From NCBI RefSeq assembly GCF_022394535.1, contig NZ_CP089414.1, positions 3,100,001-3,164,000 on the forward strand: a stretch of 64,000 nt of DNA, given 5' to 3'. The notes below the pieces were generated by a model. That model made no database searches. It worked only from the letters and a program-made list of their open reading frames with translations, and was not told where the DNA came from. Source of the stretch: Dyella terrae. Its GTDB lineage: Bacteria > Pseudomonadota > Gammaproteobacteria > Xanthomonadales > Rhodanobacteraceae. Shown piece by piece: positions 9,030 through 21,291 of this stretch. Position 1 is the first letter of the stretch. Each line of letters begins with the position of its first letter. The position numbers and the translations under genes are program-made.

Positions 9030-10619
9030 TCAGTGCGCATCCGCGGAGGGGCCGGCCGGCGGCGCCACTTTGCGCATCAGCGGCACCATGGCCGTGGCGA
9101 TGACGAAGCACAGCCCGATGGCGAGAAACGCGTCGGCGTAGGACAAGGTCTGCGCCTCGCGATAAGTCAGTTGCCACAGTTGGTGCAGCGATCCGTCAAC
9201 GTCACCCTGCCCCAGTTCGGCCAGATGCGCGTTGGTTTGCGCCAGCCAGCCATTCATCGCTTCATTGCTGGTGTTGAGGTGTTCTGCCAACCGGTAGAAA
9301 TGCAGGTTGGTGCGGTCGTTTAGGATGGTTGCGCATACGGCAATGCCGATGGCGCCACCCAGGTTGCGCATCAGGTTGAACAGGCCCGAGGCCAGCCTTA
9401 GCCGTGCGGGTGCGAGACTACCGAGCGTCAACGTGACAGCCGGCGGCACAGCGAGCTGTTGCGCCATGCCGCGCAAGGCTTGTGGCAGGAGCAGTTCATG
9501 CGCGCCCCAGTCGTGGGTGATGGGCGAGAAGTCCCACATCGACACCGCAAACAGCGCGAGCCCCACCATCATGATCCAGCGCAAGTCGTAGCGTCGTGCC
9601 AGGAATGCATACAACGGAATGCTCAAGATCTGGAACACACCGGTGGAGAAGATCGCCTCGCCGATCTGCAGCGCGCTGTAACCGCGCACGCGTCCGAGGA
9701 ACAGCGGCGTGAGATAGATGGTGGAGAACAGGCCAATGCCGGTGACAAAGGAGAAGAACGAGCCGAGCGCAAAGTTGCGGTCGCGCAATGCACTCAAATC
9801 CACCACCGGGTGTTCGTAGGTGAGGCTGCGCGCCACGAAAGCCACGCCCGCCAGGCCGGACACCCATGCATTGGCGAGGATGACCTGGTCGCTGAACCAG
9901 TTCCAGCGCGGACCCTCTTCCAGCGTGTATTCCAGGCAACCGAGGAAAAGGGCAAGCAACACCATGCCGAGGTAGTCGGCGTTGCGTAGCAGTGAGACAT
10001 CGGGGCGATCGATGTTCACCAACATGGGCACGGCCACGGTGACGAAGATGCCGGGTACGAGGTTGATGAAGAACAACCAGTGCCACGAGCTGTTGTCGGT
10101 GATCCAACCACCCAGCGTGGGCCCTAACGTGGGTGCGAGCGAAGCGATGGCGCCGATGGTGGCCGCCGCAATCACGCGCTGCTTGTTATGGAAGAACACG
10201 AACGCGGTGGTAAATACGGTGGGGATCATCGAGCCGCCAAGGAACCCTTGCAGCGCGCGGAACACGATCATGCTCTTGATGTCCCAGGCGACGCCACACA
10301 GCATGCTGGTGATGGTGAAGCCGGCGGCGGAGGCGGCAAACAGCCAGCGTGTGGACATCACGCGCGACAGCCAACCGGAGAGCGGAATCACTACGATCTC
10401 GGCGATCAGGTAACTGGTTTGCACCCACGCCGTTTCATCTGTACCGGCGGACAGCCCACCGCCGATGTCGCGCAGCGACGCGGACACGATCTGGATGTCC
10501 AGCAATGCGATGAACATGCCTACGCACATGGTTGCGAAGGCGAAGATCTTCTGTGACGTACTCAAGGCCGCTGGATCGATCGGCGCGGAGAACGGCATGC
10601 GGCCGGCGATGGCGTTCAT
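9030..10619 (-). CDS. DHA2-family MFS drug exporter (EmrB-like)
   Basis: Proton-driven 14-helix transporter of the inner membrane, working with the EmrA-like adaptor and NodT channel to expel toxic compounds. The 529-residue product has the expected length. It carries LLDIQIVSASLRDIGGGLSAG in the first helix, SGWLSRVMSTRW for motif A and LGPTLGGWITDNSSWHWLFFIN for motif C. Its start overlaps the stop of the EmrA-like gene by four bases, indicating translational coupling. Expression is probably governed by the HxlR regulator at the head of the operon. Confidence 0.94.
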   Translation of the reverse strand: MNAIAGRMPFSAPIDPAALSTSQKIFAFATMCVGMFIALLDIQIVSASLRDIGGGLSAGTDETAWVQTSYLIAEIVVIPLSGWLSRVMSTRWLFAASAAGFTITSMLCGVAWDIKSMIVFRALQGFLGGSMIPTVFTTAFVFFHNKQRVIAAATIGAIASLAPTLGPTLGGWITDNSSWHWLFFINLVPGIFVTVAVPMLVNIDRPDVSLLRNADYLGMVLLALFLGCLEYTLEEGPRWNWFSDQVILANAWVSGLAGVAFVARSLTYEHPVVDLSALRDRNFALGSFFSFVTGIGLFSTIYLTPLFLGRVRGYSALQIGEAIFSTGVFQILSIPLYAFLARRYDLRWIMMVGLALFAVSMWDFSPITHDWGAHELLLPQALRGMAQQLAVPPAVTLTLGSLAPARLRLASGLFNLMRNLGGAIGIAVCATILNDRTNLHFYRLAEHLNTSNEAMNGWLAQTNAHLAELGQGDVDGSLHQLWQLTYREAQTLSYADAFLAIGLCFVIATAMVPLMRKVAPPAGPSADAH

Positions 10620-11719
10620 GGCGTGCCTACGCCACCACGCGTGTCCACGTTTGCGATCACCGAAAGACCCGGGCGCAGCGTACCGAGTTCACCGTCCTTG
10701 TCATCCAGCACCACGCGCACCGGCACGCGCTGCACCACTTTGGTGAAGTTGCCGGTGGCGTTCTCGGGCGGCAACACGCTGAACTGCGCACCGGTGGCAG
10801 GCGCGAGGCTGGCCAGATGACCACGGAACACGCGTCCCGGCAGAACATCCGCGCGAATCTCGACCGACTGCCCTGCGTGCATGCGTGCGAGTTGGTCTTC
10901 CTTGAAGTTGGCGTCTACCCACAGGCCGCGAGCCGGCACTACCGACAACAGTTGCGTGCCGGCTGCCGCGTAGGCGCCCGTGCGGGCGCGGCGATTGCCG
11001 ACCACGCCGTCGACCGGCGCGCGCAGCTCGGTGTATCCCTCATTGAGGCGAGCGATGTCCTGCTCGGCTTTGGCCTGTTGCAAGGCTGCCCTCGCCTGCT
11101 GCTTTTGCGATTCGATGACGTCGATCTGCCGCTGCGCGGCCACGAGTGCGGCCTGCGCCTTGTCTGATGTAGCGCGAGCCGTCTTGTAGGTCGCGTCCGC
11201 GCGCTGCGCGCTTTCGATAGAGACGGCCGAACGGCTGGACAGATCGCGATAGCGTGCTTCGTCGTCACGCGAGCGTTGCGTTTCCGCGTCGGCTGCGCTG
11301 ACACCTGCCTGCGCCTGGCGGATCACCGCCTCCTGCAGTTTCTCGTTCGCATCGAGGTTGGCGAGTAAGGCTTGCTGTGCTGCGACGGCGCCATCCGCTT
11401 TGGCCAGCGCGGCGCGGTAATCGCGATCGTCGATCTTCACCAGCAGGTCGCCTGCGTGCACGCGTTGGTTGTCGGTCACTGCCACCTGGGCGATATAGCC
11501 CGGCACCTTGGGACCGATGACGGTGACGTCGCCACCGACATAGGCGTCGTCGGTGTTTTCGATGAAGCGGCCGACCGTCCACCAATGGGTGCCATAGACG
11601 ACGCCAGCGATCAGCGCGATCCCGATGGCGAGGCGCAGGACGTGTTTCTTCCGCTGACGCGGAATGGGTTCGACAAGGGCGGGGCTATCCGCGCGCTCGG
11701 CAGCAGTAGCGGCATTCAT
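10616..11719 (-). CDS. HlyD/EmrA-family periplasmic adaptor
   Basis: Membrane fusion protein linking the EmrB-like pump to the NodT channel. The 367-residue product has one N-terminal membrane helix (about 22-42), the first half of a biotinyl-lipoyl domain (NTDDAYVGGDVTVIGPKVPG), a long coiled-coil hairpin (about 115-205), then the second lipoyl half (LRAPVDGVVGNR) and beta-barrel (GLWVDANFKEDQL). The ATG at 11719 overlaps the regulator stop at 11716-11718; a frame extending to 11992 merely reads over the regulator gene in another frame. Four-base overlaps on both sides show a coupled operon. Confidence 0.93.
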   Translation of the reverse strand: MNAATAAERADSPALVEPIPRQRKKHVLRLAIGIALIAGVVYGTHWWTVGRFIENTDDAYVGGDVTVIGPKVPGYIAQVAVTDNQRVHAGDLLVKIDDRDYRAALAKADGAVAAQQALLANLDANEKLQEAVIRQAQAGVSAADAETQRSRDDEARYRDLSSRSAVSIESAQRADATYKTARATSDKAQAALVAAQRQIDVIESQKQQARAALQQAKAEQDIARLNEGYTELRAPVDGVVGNRRARTGAYAAAGTQLLSVVPARGLWVDANFKEDQLARMHAGQSVEIRADVLPGRVFRGHLASLAPATGAQFSVLPPENATGNFTKVVQRVPVRVVLDDKDGELGTLRPGLSVIANVDTRGGVGTP

Positions 11720-12243
11720 GACGTTGACTCCGGAGGGGTGGGATCGGAAGGAACTGGGCGTGAATTTCTGAACGCGATGCGCGCCCGCATGCGCTCGTCG
11801 GCCGCCGGGCCGGCGCGCATCTGGTGGCGTTCTCGCGTGATGGGTTCGCCCGTATGGCGATCGACGAACATCGGCTCGACCACCTGGCCGGTCTGCCGAT
11901 CGACCAGTTCGATGGCGTGGCCCTCGGGCGAGAAGTGGCGGTTGCCCCAAGCCATCATCGCCAGCAGCACAGGGCGGAAATCGCGCCCGCACTCGGTGAG
12001 CACGTAATCGTGGCGCACCGGATGGTTGCTGTAGCGGCGGCGCTCGAGCATGCCCATTTCCACCAACAGCGCCAGACGGCGGCTGAGGATGTTGGGGGCA
12101 ATCCCTAAGCTGGTCTGGAAATCGTCGAAGCGGGTCAGGCCGTAAAAGGCGTCCCGCAGGATCAGCATGCTCCAGCCGTCACCGACCCGATCCAGGGCTT
12201 GGGCGATGGGGCACTGCATGTTCTCGAAACCAGTACGGCGCAC
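11716..12243 (-). CDS. HxlR-family winged-helix transcriptional regulator
   Basis: Probable repressor or sensor for the efflux operon it heads. The 175-residue product begins with the HxlR signature: a cysteine near the N-terminus (MQCPIAQALDRVGDGWSML), then the winged helix TRFDDFQTSLGIAPNILSRR and wing RRYSNHPVRHDYVLTECG. It is longer than the usual 110-130 residues, the extra C-terminus being Arg/Pro-rich. The start used is GTG at 12243; an ATG at 12219 (MQCPIA) is a fair alternative and neither has a strong ribosome site. The cysteine resembles thiol-sensing members of the family, but redox control is an inference. Confidence 0.9.
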   Translation of the reverse strand: MRRTGFENMQCPIAQALDRVGDGWSMLILRDAFYGLTRFDDFQTSLGIAPNILSRRLALLVEMGMLERRRYSNHPVRHDYVLTECGRDFRPVLLAMMAWGNRHFSPEGHAIELVDRQTGQVVEPMFVDRHTGEPITRERHQMRAGPAADERMRARIAFRNSRPVPSDPTPPESTS

Positions 12244-12266
12244 GGTAGCGGCCCGTGTTACATTGA

Positions 12267-12286
12267 ATGACGTACATCATATAAAT
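12267..12286 (+). promoter_or_regulatory. Operator candidate, copy 1 (HxlR box)
   Basis: A 14-base near-palindrome ATGACGTACATCAT followed by ATAAAT. The same unit recurs 124 bases away in the same orientation with two base differences. It covers the -10 of the hxlR operon promoter. Binding by the HxlR regulator is inferred from position and symmetry. Confidence 0.6.
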
Positions 12287-12305
12287 CGTAACTTGCGGAA
12301 TGCAA
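12277..12305 (-). promoter_or_regulatory. Sigma-70-like promoter of the hxlR-emrAB-nodT operon
   Basis: Read on the minus strand, TTGCAT (12300-12305) and TATGAT (12277-12282) are separated by 17 bases, close to the sigma-70 consensus. Transcription would begin near 12270, leaving a leader of about 27 bases before the GTG. The -10 hexamer lies inside the first palindromic operator candidate, which fits autorepression. Confidence 0.6.
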
Positions 12306-12385
12306 GTGACTTTTCGTGATGCCTGGGTGAAGCAGCATCCCGTGAAACCGTTTGCCGCCCGACCTTGAAAGCGGGAGAAACGCCC

Positions 12386-12410
12386 TTTACATGATGTAAA
12401 TCATATAAAT
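12386..12410 (+). promoter_or_regulatory. Operator candidate, copy 2 (HxlR box)
   Basis: Contains ATGATGTAAATCAT (12391-12404) plus ATAAAT, the second copy of the unit at 12267-12286. It also overlaps a 15-base perfect palindrome, TTTACAT-G-ATGTAAA (12386-12400). It ends about 40 bases before the SDR start, where it could control the SDR promoter. Confidence 0.6.
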
Positions 12411-12450
12411 AGACATCACCCACCCCCAGCCACCACTCGGACACCCTTCC

Positions 12451-13155
12451 ATGAAACTCCAAGGCTCAACCGTTCTCGTCACCGGCGCCAATCGCGGCCT
12501 CGGCCTCGCCTTCGCCAAGGCACTGCTCGCCGCGGGCGCGCAGAAGGTCTATGCCGGTGCGCGCGATCCTTCCACCGTCACTCTGCCCGGCGTCATACCG
12601 GTGAAACTCGACGTGACCAACCCCGAGGACGTTGCCGCCGCTGCGGCCATCGCCTCGGACGTGGACATCGTCATCAACAATGCGGGTATCAGCGGCGGCG
12701 CCCTGTTGCTCGATGCGAAGGACGGCCAGGAAAATCTGCGCCGCATCATGGAAACCAATCTCTATGGCATCCACGCGATGAGCGTTGCGTTCGCGCCCGT
12801 GCTGAAGAAGAACGGCGGCGGGGCGCTGGTCAATATGCTTTCCGCACTGAGCTGGCTGAGCCTGTCCAGCACGAGCGCCTACTCGGTATCCAAAGCGGCG
12901 GCGTGGGCGCTGACCAATAGCCTGCGCAACGAGCTGCGCGAACAGGGCACGCAGGTGCTGGGCATCCATGCCGGTTACATCGATACCGATATGGTCAGCC
13001 ACGTCGATGCGCCCAAGACCAGCCCTGACGACGTCGCCCAACGCACACTGGAAGCACTGGAGCGTGGCGATTCGGAAGTACTTGCGGATGAAACTTCTCG
13101 ACAGGTGAAGGCTGGCTTCAACGCCCCGCATCCGGCCTACCTCAGCACAACCTGA
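12451..13155 (+). CDS. SDR-family oxidoreductase
   Basis: A short-chain dehydrogenase/reductase of unknown substrate, 234 residues. It has the NAD(P) motif TGANRGLG near residue 12-19, NNAGI near 74-78, and the catalytic Ser...YxxxK as SSTSAYSVSK around 140-150. It is transcribed away from the HxlR efflux operon, with twin operator candidates between them; HxlR regulators often control a divergent redox enzyme. This suggests it detoxifies or modifies the compound that induces the pump, which is inference. Confidence 0.92.
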   Translation: MKLQGSTVLVTGANRGLGLAFAKALLAAGAQKVYAGARDPSTVTLPGVIPVKLDVTNPEDVAAAAAIASDVDIVINNAGISGGALLLDAKDGQENLRRIMETNLYGIHAMSVAFAPVLKKNGGGALVNMLSALSWLSLSSTSAYSVSKAAAWALTNSLRNELREQGTQVLGIHAGYIDTDMVSHVDAPKTSPDDVAQRTLEALERGDSEVLADETSRQVKAGFNAPHPAYLSTT

Positions 13156-13321
13156 TCATTGCCCTCGCGGACGAGCCCTAGAGCCTCGTCCGCGATGGAC
13201 GGCCGGACGTCCGACCATTCGCCAACGAATGGCCGGAGGGTCGCGATTCGCTGCACTGCACTACTGGACGAAAAAGCCAGAGGGAGTCACCCTTACTGTC
13301 TCCCCAAGTGCAGGATCGTCC

Positions 13322-14341
13322 ATGAGAACACCAGCCCGTGCCGCCCCGACCCTGCTTGCTGACCTCGGCGGCACCAATGTGCGATTTGCACTGGCAGACA
13401 CGGGCCGCGCCAATCCGCTGATGGACGACAGCGTGCGCCGCTACCGGGTCAAGGACCACGCCTCACTGGCCGAAGCGATTCGCCAGTACTTCACCGACAC
13501 CGGCCTCACCGCCTCGCGCGCCGTCATTGCTGCGGCGGGCCGCGTGAGCGAAGGGGAAACGGTCAAGGTCACCAATAACCCCTGGCAGGTCGCGGCGCAT
13601 GCGCTACAGGCCGAACTGGGCATGGAAGCGGTGCATCTGGTCAACGATTTCGCCGCGCAGGCCATGGCGGTGCCGCTGCATACGCAGGAACAACTCACCT
13701 CCGTGGGCACGCAGGCCATACCTGGGCTCGGCACGAGCGATACGCAGACCTTTGTGGTGGTCGGCCCCGGTACCGGCTTGGGCGTGGCCGGGCTGATGCG
13801 TCGCGAAGGCCGCTGGATCGTGCTGGAAACCGAAGGCGGCCACGCGGGCTTCGCCGCACATACGGCGGAAGATGTGGAGATCCTGCATCGACTCAACGCG
13901 CGTTTCGGTCGCGTGTCCAGCGAGCGCATGATCTGCGGCAATGGCTTGGTGAATCTTTACCTCGCGCTGGCCGACATTGCCGGCCAGCCCCCTGAGGAAT
14001 ACACCCCGGAAGACATCACCGCACGCGCTGAAGCGGGCACCGATGCGCTGTGCGTGCGCACGGTGGAAACGCTCGCCGGCATTTTCGGCAGCGTCGCCGG
14101 CGACCTGGTGCTGAGCCTGGGCGGCTGGGACGGCGTGTTCCTCACCGGCGGCATGCTGCCGATCCTGCTGCCGTGGTTGAAGCACGGCGGTTTCCGCGAA
14201 CGCTTTGAAGCAAAGGGCCGTTTCCGCGAAACCATGGAACAGGTGCCCACGATCGCGATGATGCACCCGGATCCGGGCCTGCTCGGCGCCGCCGCTCTGG
14301 CCGTGCTCGACGCAGGCAAGCCGCTGGTGCCGAACGGCTGA
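13322..14341 (+). CDS. glk: Glucokinase
   Basis: Phosphorylates glucose to glucose-6-phosphate with ATP in the cytoplasm. The 339-residue product (family about 320-340) opens with LLADLGGTNVRFALA, the phosphate-binding loop, then has LVNDFAAQAMAVP, VVGPGTGLGVAGL and ETEGGHAGFA, the sugar-contact glutamate region. The last part has LTGGMLP. The ATG at 13322 places the phosphate loop about 15 residues in, as usual; an in-frame start at 13229 would add 31 unlikely residues. It stands alone between an SDR and a convergent small secreted protein. Confidence 0.95.
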   Translation: MRTPARAAPTLLADLGGTNVRFALADTGRANPLMDDSVRRYRVKDHASLAEAIRQYFTDTGLTASRAVIAAAGRVSEGETVKVTNNPWQVAAHALQAELGMEAVHLVNDFAAQAMAVPLHTQEQLTSVGTQAIPGLGTSDTQTFVVVGPGTGLGVAGLMRREGRWIVLETEGGHAGFAAHTAEDVEILHRLNARFGRVSSERMICGNGLVNLYLALADIAGQPPEEYTPEDITARAEAGTDALCVRTVETLAGIFGSVAGDLVLSLGGWDGVFLTGGMLPILLPWLKHGGFRERFEAKGRFRETMEQVPTIAMMHPDPGLLGAAALAVLDAGKPLVPNG

Positions 14342-14368
14342 CGTCATCGCCAGCCGTCCGTTGCCGAT

Positions 14369-14695
14369 TTATCGGTACTGACGCGTCACCAGCATCTTGC
14401 GGTCACCATCGGCACGATCCACGAAGTAGTCGAGCATGGCGATGCCGGTATGGTCGCTCGCCATGCCGGTCTGCTCGGCAAAGACGGCATGCGTCAAGCC
14501 CGACGGCCCACAACTGCCCATGCCGCCGCGCACACCGAGCAACGGCGTGCTCGAACTGCAGCCCTCATTGACGACGGCACCAACGAACCCTAGACGGCCC
14601 GTGGCTTCGTTCGCGCCACTGGCATTCGCACCAACGGCATTCGTGGCCATCACGGCCAGCGTTCCCATTGCAAACCAAAGACCGATGCGTTTCAT
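14369..14695 (-). CDS. Small secreted protein, fimbrial-subunit-like N-terminus
   Basis: A 108-residue protein with a clear signal peptide (MKRIGLWFAMGTLAVMATNAVGA), so probably periplasmic or surface-exposed. After cleavage the segment GRLGFVGAVVNEGCS resembles the first strand of chaperone-usher pilins, where such a motif ends in a disulfide cysteine; a second cysteine (GSCGPSG) could pair with it. There are no usher or chaperone genes nearby and the protein is shorter than usual pilins. The start is placed at the ATG at 14695, preceded by AGGGGCAACGTC; 30 residues of upstream open frame look non-coding. No firm function. Confidence 0.65.
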   Translation of the reverse strand: MKRIGLWFAMGTLAVMATNAVGANASGANEATGRLGFVGAVVNEGCSSSTPLLGVRGGMGSCGPSGLTHAVFAEQTGMASDHTGIAMLDYFVDRADGDRKMLVTRQYR

Positions 14696-14993
14696 GACGT
14701 TGCCCCTGAGACAGTTGATCGGTACGTCTGGCGTACGTTCCACCGGGGGCTGGCGTGCGAGTCGCGTGCGGGCGAGCGGACACATGAAATGCGCCCGGCC
14801 CGGTCGTGGCTTTCACTCCTTGCCCCCTGGCTGGATGCGTCCGTTCGACGGAATCCACCTTAGGCAGCCAATTAAGAATTTTCTGTCATCCGAAACACGG
14901 GCCTACATCAGCGCGTGCGTTGCGTCACGCTTCTCAGGAAAGACAAATTCGGGTGCTACGCTGTAACGCCCACCCCACTCAAGCGAATCCGCC

Positions 14994-15677
14994 ATGCCCC
15001 GCGCCGATACCGCCTTCTTGTTCGATCTCGACGGCACCCTCGTCGACAGCGTTTACCAGCACGTGCTGGCATGGAAGGAAGCACTGGATCGCGAAGGCGT
15101 GGAGTTGTCCGTGTGGCGCATCCATCGCAAGATCGGCATGAGTGGCGGCCTGTTCGCCAACATCTTGTTGCGCGAGACCGGGCTGGAGATCACTGAGGAA
15201 CGCCTTGCGCGCCTTCGCACATGGCACGCCGAGGCATACAACCGGCAGGCCACGCAGGGCTCCGTGCGCCCGCTGCCCGGCGCACGCGAACTGCTGGCTT
15301 TCCTGACCGACGCTGACATCCCGTGGGCTATCGCTACCAGTGGCCGCATGCAGACGGCCGCGCACAACCTGGAAGCGCTCGGTGTCGATCCGTCAAAGGT
15401 GCCAGTGGTAACGCGCGATCAAGTGCGTCACGCCAAACCCGATCCAGATCTTTTCATCACGGCCGCACAACGACTGGGCGTGGACATCCACTACAGCCTC
15501 GTCATCGGCGACAGTATCTGGGACATGCTCGCCGCTCAGCGCGCGCGCGCACTCGGCATCGGCCTGCTCTCCGGTGGCTATGGCCAGGAAGAACTGGAGG
15601 ATGCCGGCGCGTTCCGCGTCTACGAGGATCCGGCCGATCTGCTCAAGCACATCGACGAAGTCGCCGCACGTAGCTGA
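14994..15677 (+). CDS. HAD-superfamily phosphatase (phosphoglycolate phosphatase-like)
   Basis: A cytoplasmic phosphohydrolase of HAD subfamily IA. The 227-residue product has motif I FLFDLDGTLVDS with the nucleophile aspartate near residue 10, motif II ATSGR, lysine of motif III in HAKPDPDLF, and motif IV VIGDSIWDM. A helical cap lies between motifs I and II. Substrate is not determined; family members act on sugar phosphates or phosphoglycolate. It is monocistronic, preceded by about 300 bases divergent from the small secreted protein. Confidence 0.92.
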   Translation: MPRADTAFLFDLDGTLVDSVYQHVLAWKEALDREGVELSVWRIHRKIGMSGGLFANILLRETGLEITEERLARLRTWHAEAYNRQATQGSVRPLPGARELLAFLTDADIPWAIATSGRMQTAAHNLEALGVDPSKVPVVTRDQVRHAKPDPDLFITAAQRLGVDIHYSLVIGDSIWDMLAAQRARALGIGLLSGGYGQEELEDAGAFRVYEDPADLLKHIDEVAARS

Positions 15678-15810
15678 GATCGATAAGCGAGTGCTACATC
15701 CAACGCACCTCGCTTAACTCGCTTCTCATATTTGCCGTCAGGCGCGATTCATCGCGGCGCCGACGGTAGCGGTTAGTCTCGAAGACCGATCAGGAATTCT
15801 GGAGGCCGCC

Positions 15811-16143
15811 ATGCGCCGTTTCCTTGCCATGCTTCCTCTCGCGCTGCTCACTGCGTGCTCGCCAGCCTCGCCGCCGCCCGACCAGAAGCCGCCACAGCCA
15901 AAGGCCACGGCGACGGCGCGGAGCACGCCCGACAACGCCGAACTCGGCTCACCGCTATGGTATGAATGGGTCGACGAGCGCCTGCACATCAGCGACGACG
16001 GCCACGGACCGGATCGCGGTTCGGCGGAATGGAACAGCGCGGTGCAACACAAGCTCGGACAGGAAGCGCCGCAGTCACAACCGGGCTCACCGCAGTGGCA
16101 GCAAGCGGTGGATGCGCTGCTACGGACACGTCCGGCGATGTGA
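15811..16143 (+). CDS. Small lipoprotein of unknown function
   Basis: A 110-residue predicted lipoprotein: the signal MRRFLAMLPLALLTAC has the lipobox LLTAC with cysteine at 16. A proline-rich linker follows, then a polar region with repeated GSxxWxxxV units (GSPLWYEWVDE, GSAEWNSAVQ, GSPQWQQAVD), suggesting a small helical repeat. GGAG lies upstream of the ATG. I do not recognise the family. It lies downstream of the HAD gene and convergent with the SNF2 helicase. Confidence 0.75.
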   Translation: MRRFLAMLPLALLTACSPASPPPDQKPPQPKATATARSTPDNAELGSPLWYEWVDERLHISDDGHGPDRGSAEWNSAVQHKLGQEAPQSQPGSPQWQQAVDALLRTRPAM

Positions 16144-16255
16144 TGACCCCAGAAGAGCAAACGTCAACGACGCGAATTCACTGCAGGAACGCACCCTGTA
16201 CGCGACAAACCTTCGCAGGTAGGGTGCCCTCCTACAGAAACACTACCGACGCCGA

Positions 16256-19288
<3,033 letters not shown>

Positions 19289-19361
19289 TCGGTCCGATGG
19301 GGTCCACTAGGGCGACCAAAAGATTCAGCTTAGCAAGGCTCTTGCGTGCGTGCGCGTCTCA

Positions 19362-19387
19362 ACCTCCGGTTTTTTCAAACCGGAGGT
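19362..19387. terminator. Perfect 11-bp hairpin downstream of gpsA
   Basis: ACCTCCGGTTT and AAACCGGAGGT flank a four-base TTTC loop. It lies 55 bases past the gpsA stop, read on the minus strand, and before the SNF2 start. No U-tract follows on either strand, so it may be a weak or Rho-assisted terminator, an RNA 3' stabiliser or a protein site. Confidence 0.5.
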
Positions 19388-19441
19388 GATCGTTTCCATA
19401 AAGCGTCCAAACGTGAACGGACGAGGCAATGCCGGGAAGCG

Positions 19442-20470
19442 TTACGCAGCAGGCGTAAACAGGTCCTTGGGGTACTCCGGCTTCTGCTCGCGGCTCATTA
19501 AACGCTTGAGCCCCTCGGCCGGGGTCACTTCGCCGTGGAGCACGGCGCGCACGCCGTTGCTGATGGGCAGGTCAAGGTCGTGCTTGGCTGCCAGGCGCGC
19601 CACTTCATCGGCAGTGAGCACGCTTTCCACGACTTGGCCGATTTCACGCACCGCCTCGTCGATGGCCTTGCCCTTGCCGAGCGCCAGGCCAAGACGGCGG
19701 TTGCGCGACAGGTCGCCGGTGCAGGTGAGCACCAGGTCGCCCAGGCCGGCGAGGCCCATCAGGGTCTCCGGGCGCGCGCCCAGCGCCACGCCGAGACGAA
19801 GCATCTCGTTCATGCCGCGGGTGATCAGGCCAGCACGAGCGTTCAGGCCCAGGTCCATGCCGTCGGCCACACCGGTGGCCACCGCCAGCACGTTCTTCAT
19901 GGCGCCGCCAAGCTCTGCGCCCAGCACGTCGCTACCGGAATACGCGCGGAAGTTGGGCGCGTGCAGCACCAGCGCCATGTCATGCGCGAAGGCGGTGTCG
20001 TCCGAATGGACGGTGACCGCGCTGGGCATACCTGACGCCACTTCCTTGGCGAAGGAAGGACCAGTGACCACTGCCGCCGCACGCCCCGGGAAGCGCTCGG
20101 CCACCAACTCATGCAGGAAGCGACCCGTGCCCGGCTCGAAGCCCTTGGTTGCCCAGGCAATGCGGGCATCAGGCGCGAGATAGGGCTGGATCTCTTCCAG
20201 GATGGAGGCAAACGCGTGGCTCGGCACCACGATCAGCACCACCTGGGCGCCGCGCAGGGCGGCGGCCAGATCAGCCTCGTAGACCAGTTCGGCCGGTAGC
20301 TCGATGTCGGGCAGGTAACGCTGGTTGCAATGGGTTTCCTCCATCGCCTTCAGCGCAGCCGCATCGCGCCCCCAGAGCCGGGTCGGCACCTGATTGCGGG
20401 CAGCCAGAGCCGCCAGGGCGGTACCCCAGGAACCAGCACCCAGAACGGCCAGGGTCGGACGCTCAACCAT
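19442..20470 (-). CDS. gpsA: NAD(P)+-dependent glycerol-3-phosphate dehydrogenase
   Basis: Reduces dihydroxyacetone phosphate to sn-glycerol-3-phosphate, the backbone that PlsB (also in this window) acylates. The 342-residue product has [12 protein letters not shown] at the N-terminus for the dinucleotide fold, [24 protein letters not shown] with the catalytic lysine region, and [18 protein letters not shown] before the C-terminal helical domain. It follows secB by 16 bases on the same strand; the secB-gpsA pairing is common in proteobacteria. Confidence 0.96.
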   Translation of the reverse strand: MVERPTLAVLGAGSWGTALAALAARNQVPTRLWGRDAAALKAMEETHCNQRYLPDIELPAELVYEADLAAALRGAQVVLIVVPSHAFASILEEIQPYLAPDARIAWATKGFEPGTGRFLHELVAERFPGRAAAVVTGPSFAKEVASGMPSAVTVHSDDTAFAHDMALVLHAPNFRAYSGSDVLGAELGGAMKNVLAVATGVADGMDLGLNARAGLITRGMNEMLRLGVALGARPETLMGLAGLGDLVLTCTGDLSRNRRLGLALGKGKAIDEAVREIGQVVESVLTADEVARLAAKHDLDLPISNGVRAVLHGEVTPAEGLKRLMSREQKPEYPKDLFTPAA

Positions 20471-20486
20471 GAGCAGACCCCTTGGA

Positions 20487-20978
20487 TTAGCTGTTCAGCG
20501 TCGGAGCGGCACTGCCGCCGAGGACGCGTCGCTGCTGCTCGGCGTACAACGCGTCGAAATTGATCGGCTGCAGCAGGAACGGCGGGAAACCGCCTTCCAG
20601 CACCAGCGAAGACAACATCTGGCGGGCGTACGGGAACAGCAGGTTCGGGCAATAGCTGGCCAGAATGCCGGCCTGATCCTCTTCCGAGAAACCGGCGATG
20701 CCGAACACGCCAGCCTGGTGCACTTCAGCCAAATAGGCCGTGCGCTCACCCAGCGAGCAGGTCAGGGTCAGGCTCAGCACCACCTCGAACAGGTCGTTGC
20801 CCATGTCGGTGGACTTCTGGGCCAGGTTCAGCGCGACCTGCGGCTGCTGGTCGGTCTCACCCACATCCTGGAAGATCTGCGGGGCGTTGGGTGCCTCGTA
20901 GGACACATCCTTGATGTAGATCTTCTGCAGCACCAGCTGCGGCTGGCCAGCCTGGCCGTTGGCGGAGACGTCTGCCAT
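20487..20978 (-). CDS. secB: Protein-export chaperone SecB
   Basis: Cytoplasmic tetrameric chaperone that keeps preproteins unfolded and hands them to SecA. The 163-residue product has the typical core: [19 protein letters not shown], then VVLSLTLTC and the near-invariant [24 protein letters not shown]. The start is ATG at 20978 with GAGGAA upstream; an open frame to 21056 adds 26 residues without support. It is the first gene of a secB-gpsA unit, divergent from rpmB. Confidence 0.96.
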   Translation of the reverse strand: MADVSANGQAGQPQLVLQKIYIKDVSYEAPNAPQIFQDVGETDQQPQVALNLAQKSTDMGNDLFEVVLSLTLTCSLGERTAYLAEVHQAGVFGIAGFSEEDQAGILASYCPNLLFPYARQMLSSLVLEGGFPPFLLQPINFDALYAEQQRRVLGGSAAPTLNS

Positions 20979-21084
20979 GGGGTATTCCTCGTAAAGTGTT
21001 CGGTGCGTGAAAACGCAAAGGTCTTGATTGTTCCATACATCCCCACGGCCCGCCATGCGCCCGGACTCTCAAAGTGGGTAAATA

Positions 21085-21114
21085 TTGCGCACTGCCCTGT
21101 TTTTCTGGGAGAAT
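21085..21114 (+). promoter_or_regulatory. Possible rpmB-rpmG promoter
   Basis: TTGCGC (21085-21090) and GAGAAT (21109-21114) are 18 bases apart upstream of the ribosomal protein genes. The -10 is a partial match. If used, the leader would be about 170 bases, long enough for regulation, though I see no recognised motif in it. Confidence 0.35.
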
Positions 21115-21291
21115 AGCCGGCTCGACCATGCCGACCCGGGCTTCCGGGCACGTCCGCAACGCGATGCGGCGCTTACGGCAGACGCGAACAGCTCCAGCTC
21201 CAGCATCGCGTGGCGCTTGCGCCGCTGGGCCGATGCCGCCCTGGCTAACGGGTGGCAAACGCGCCCCAGGGCGCCTACACAGGAGGTCATC

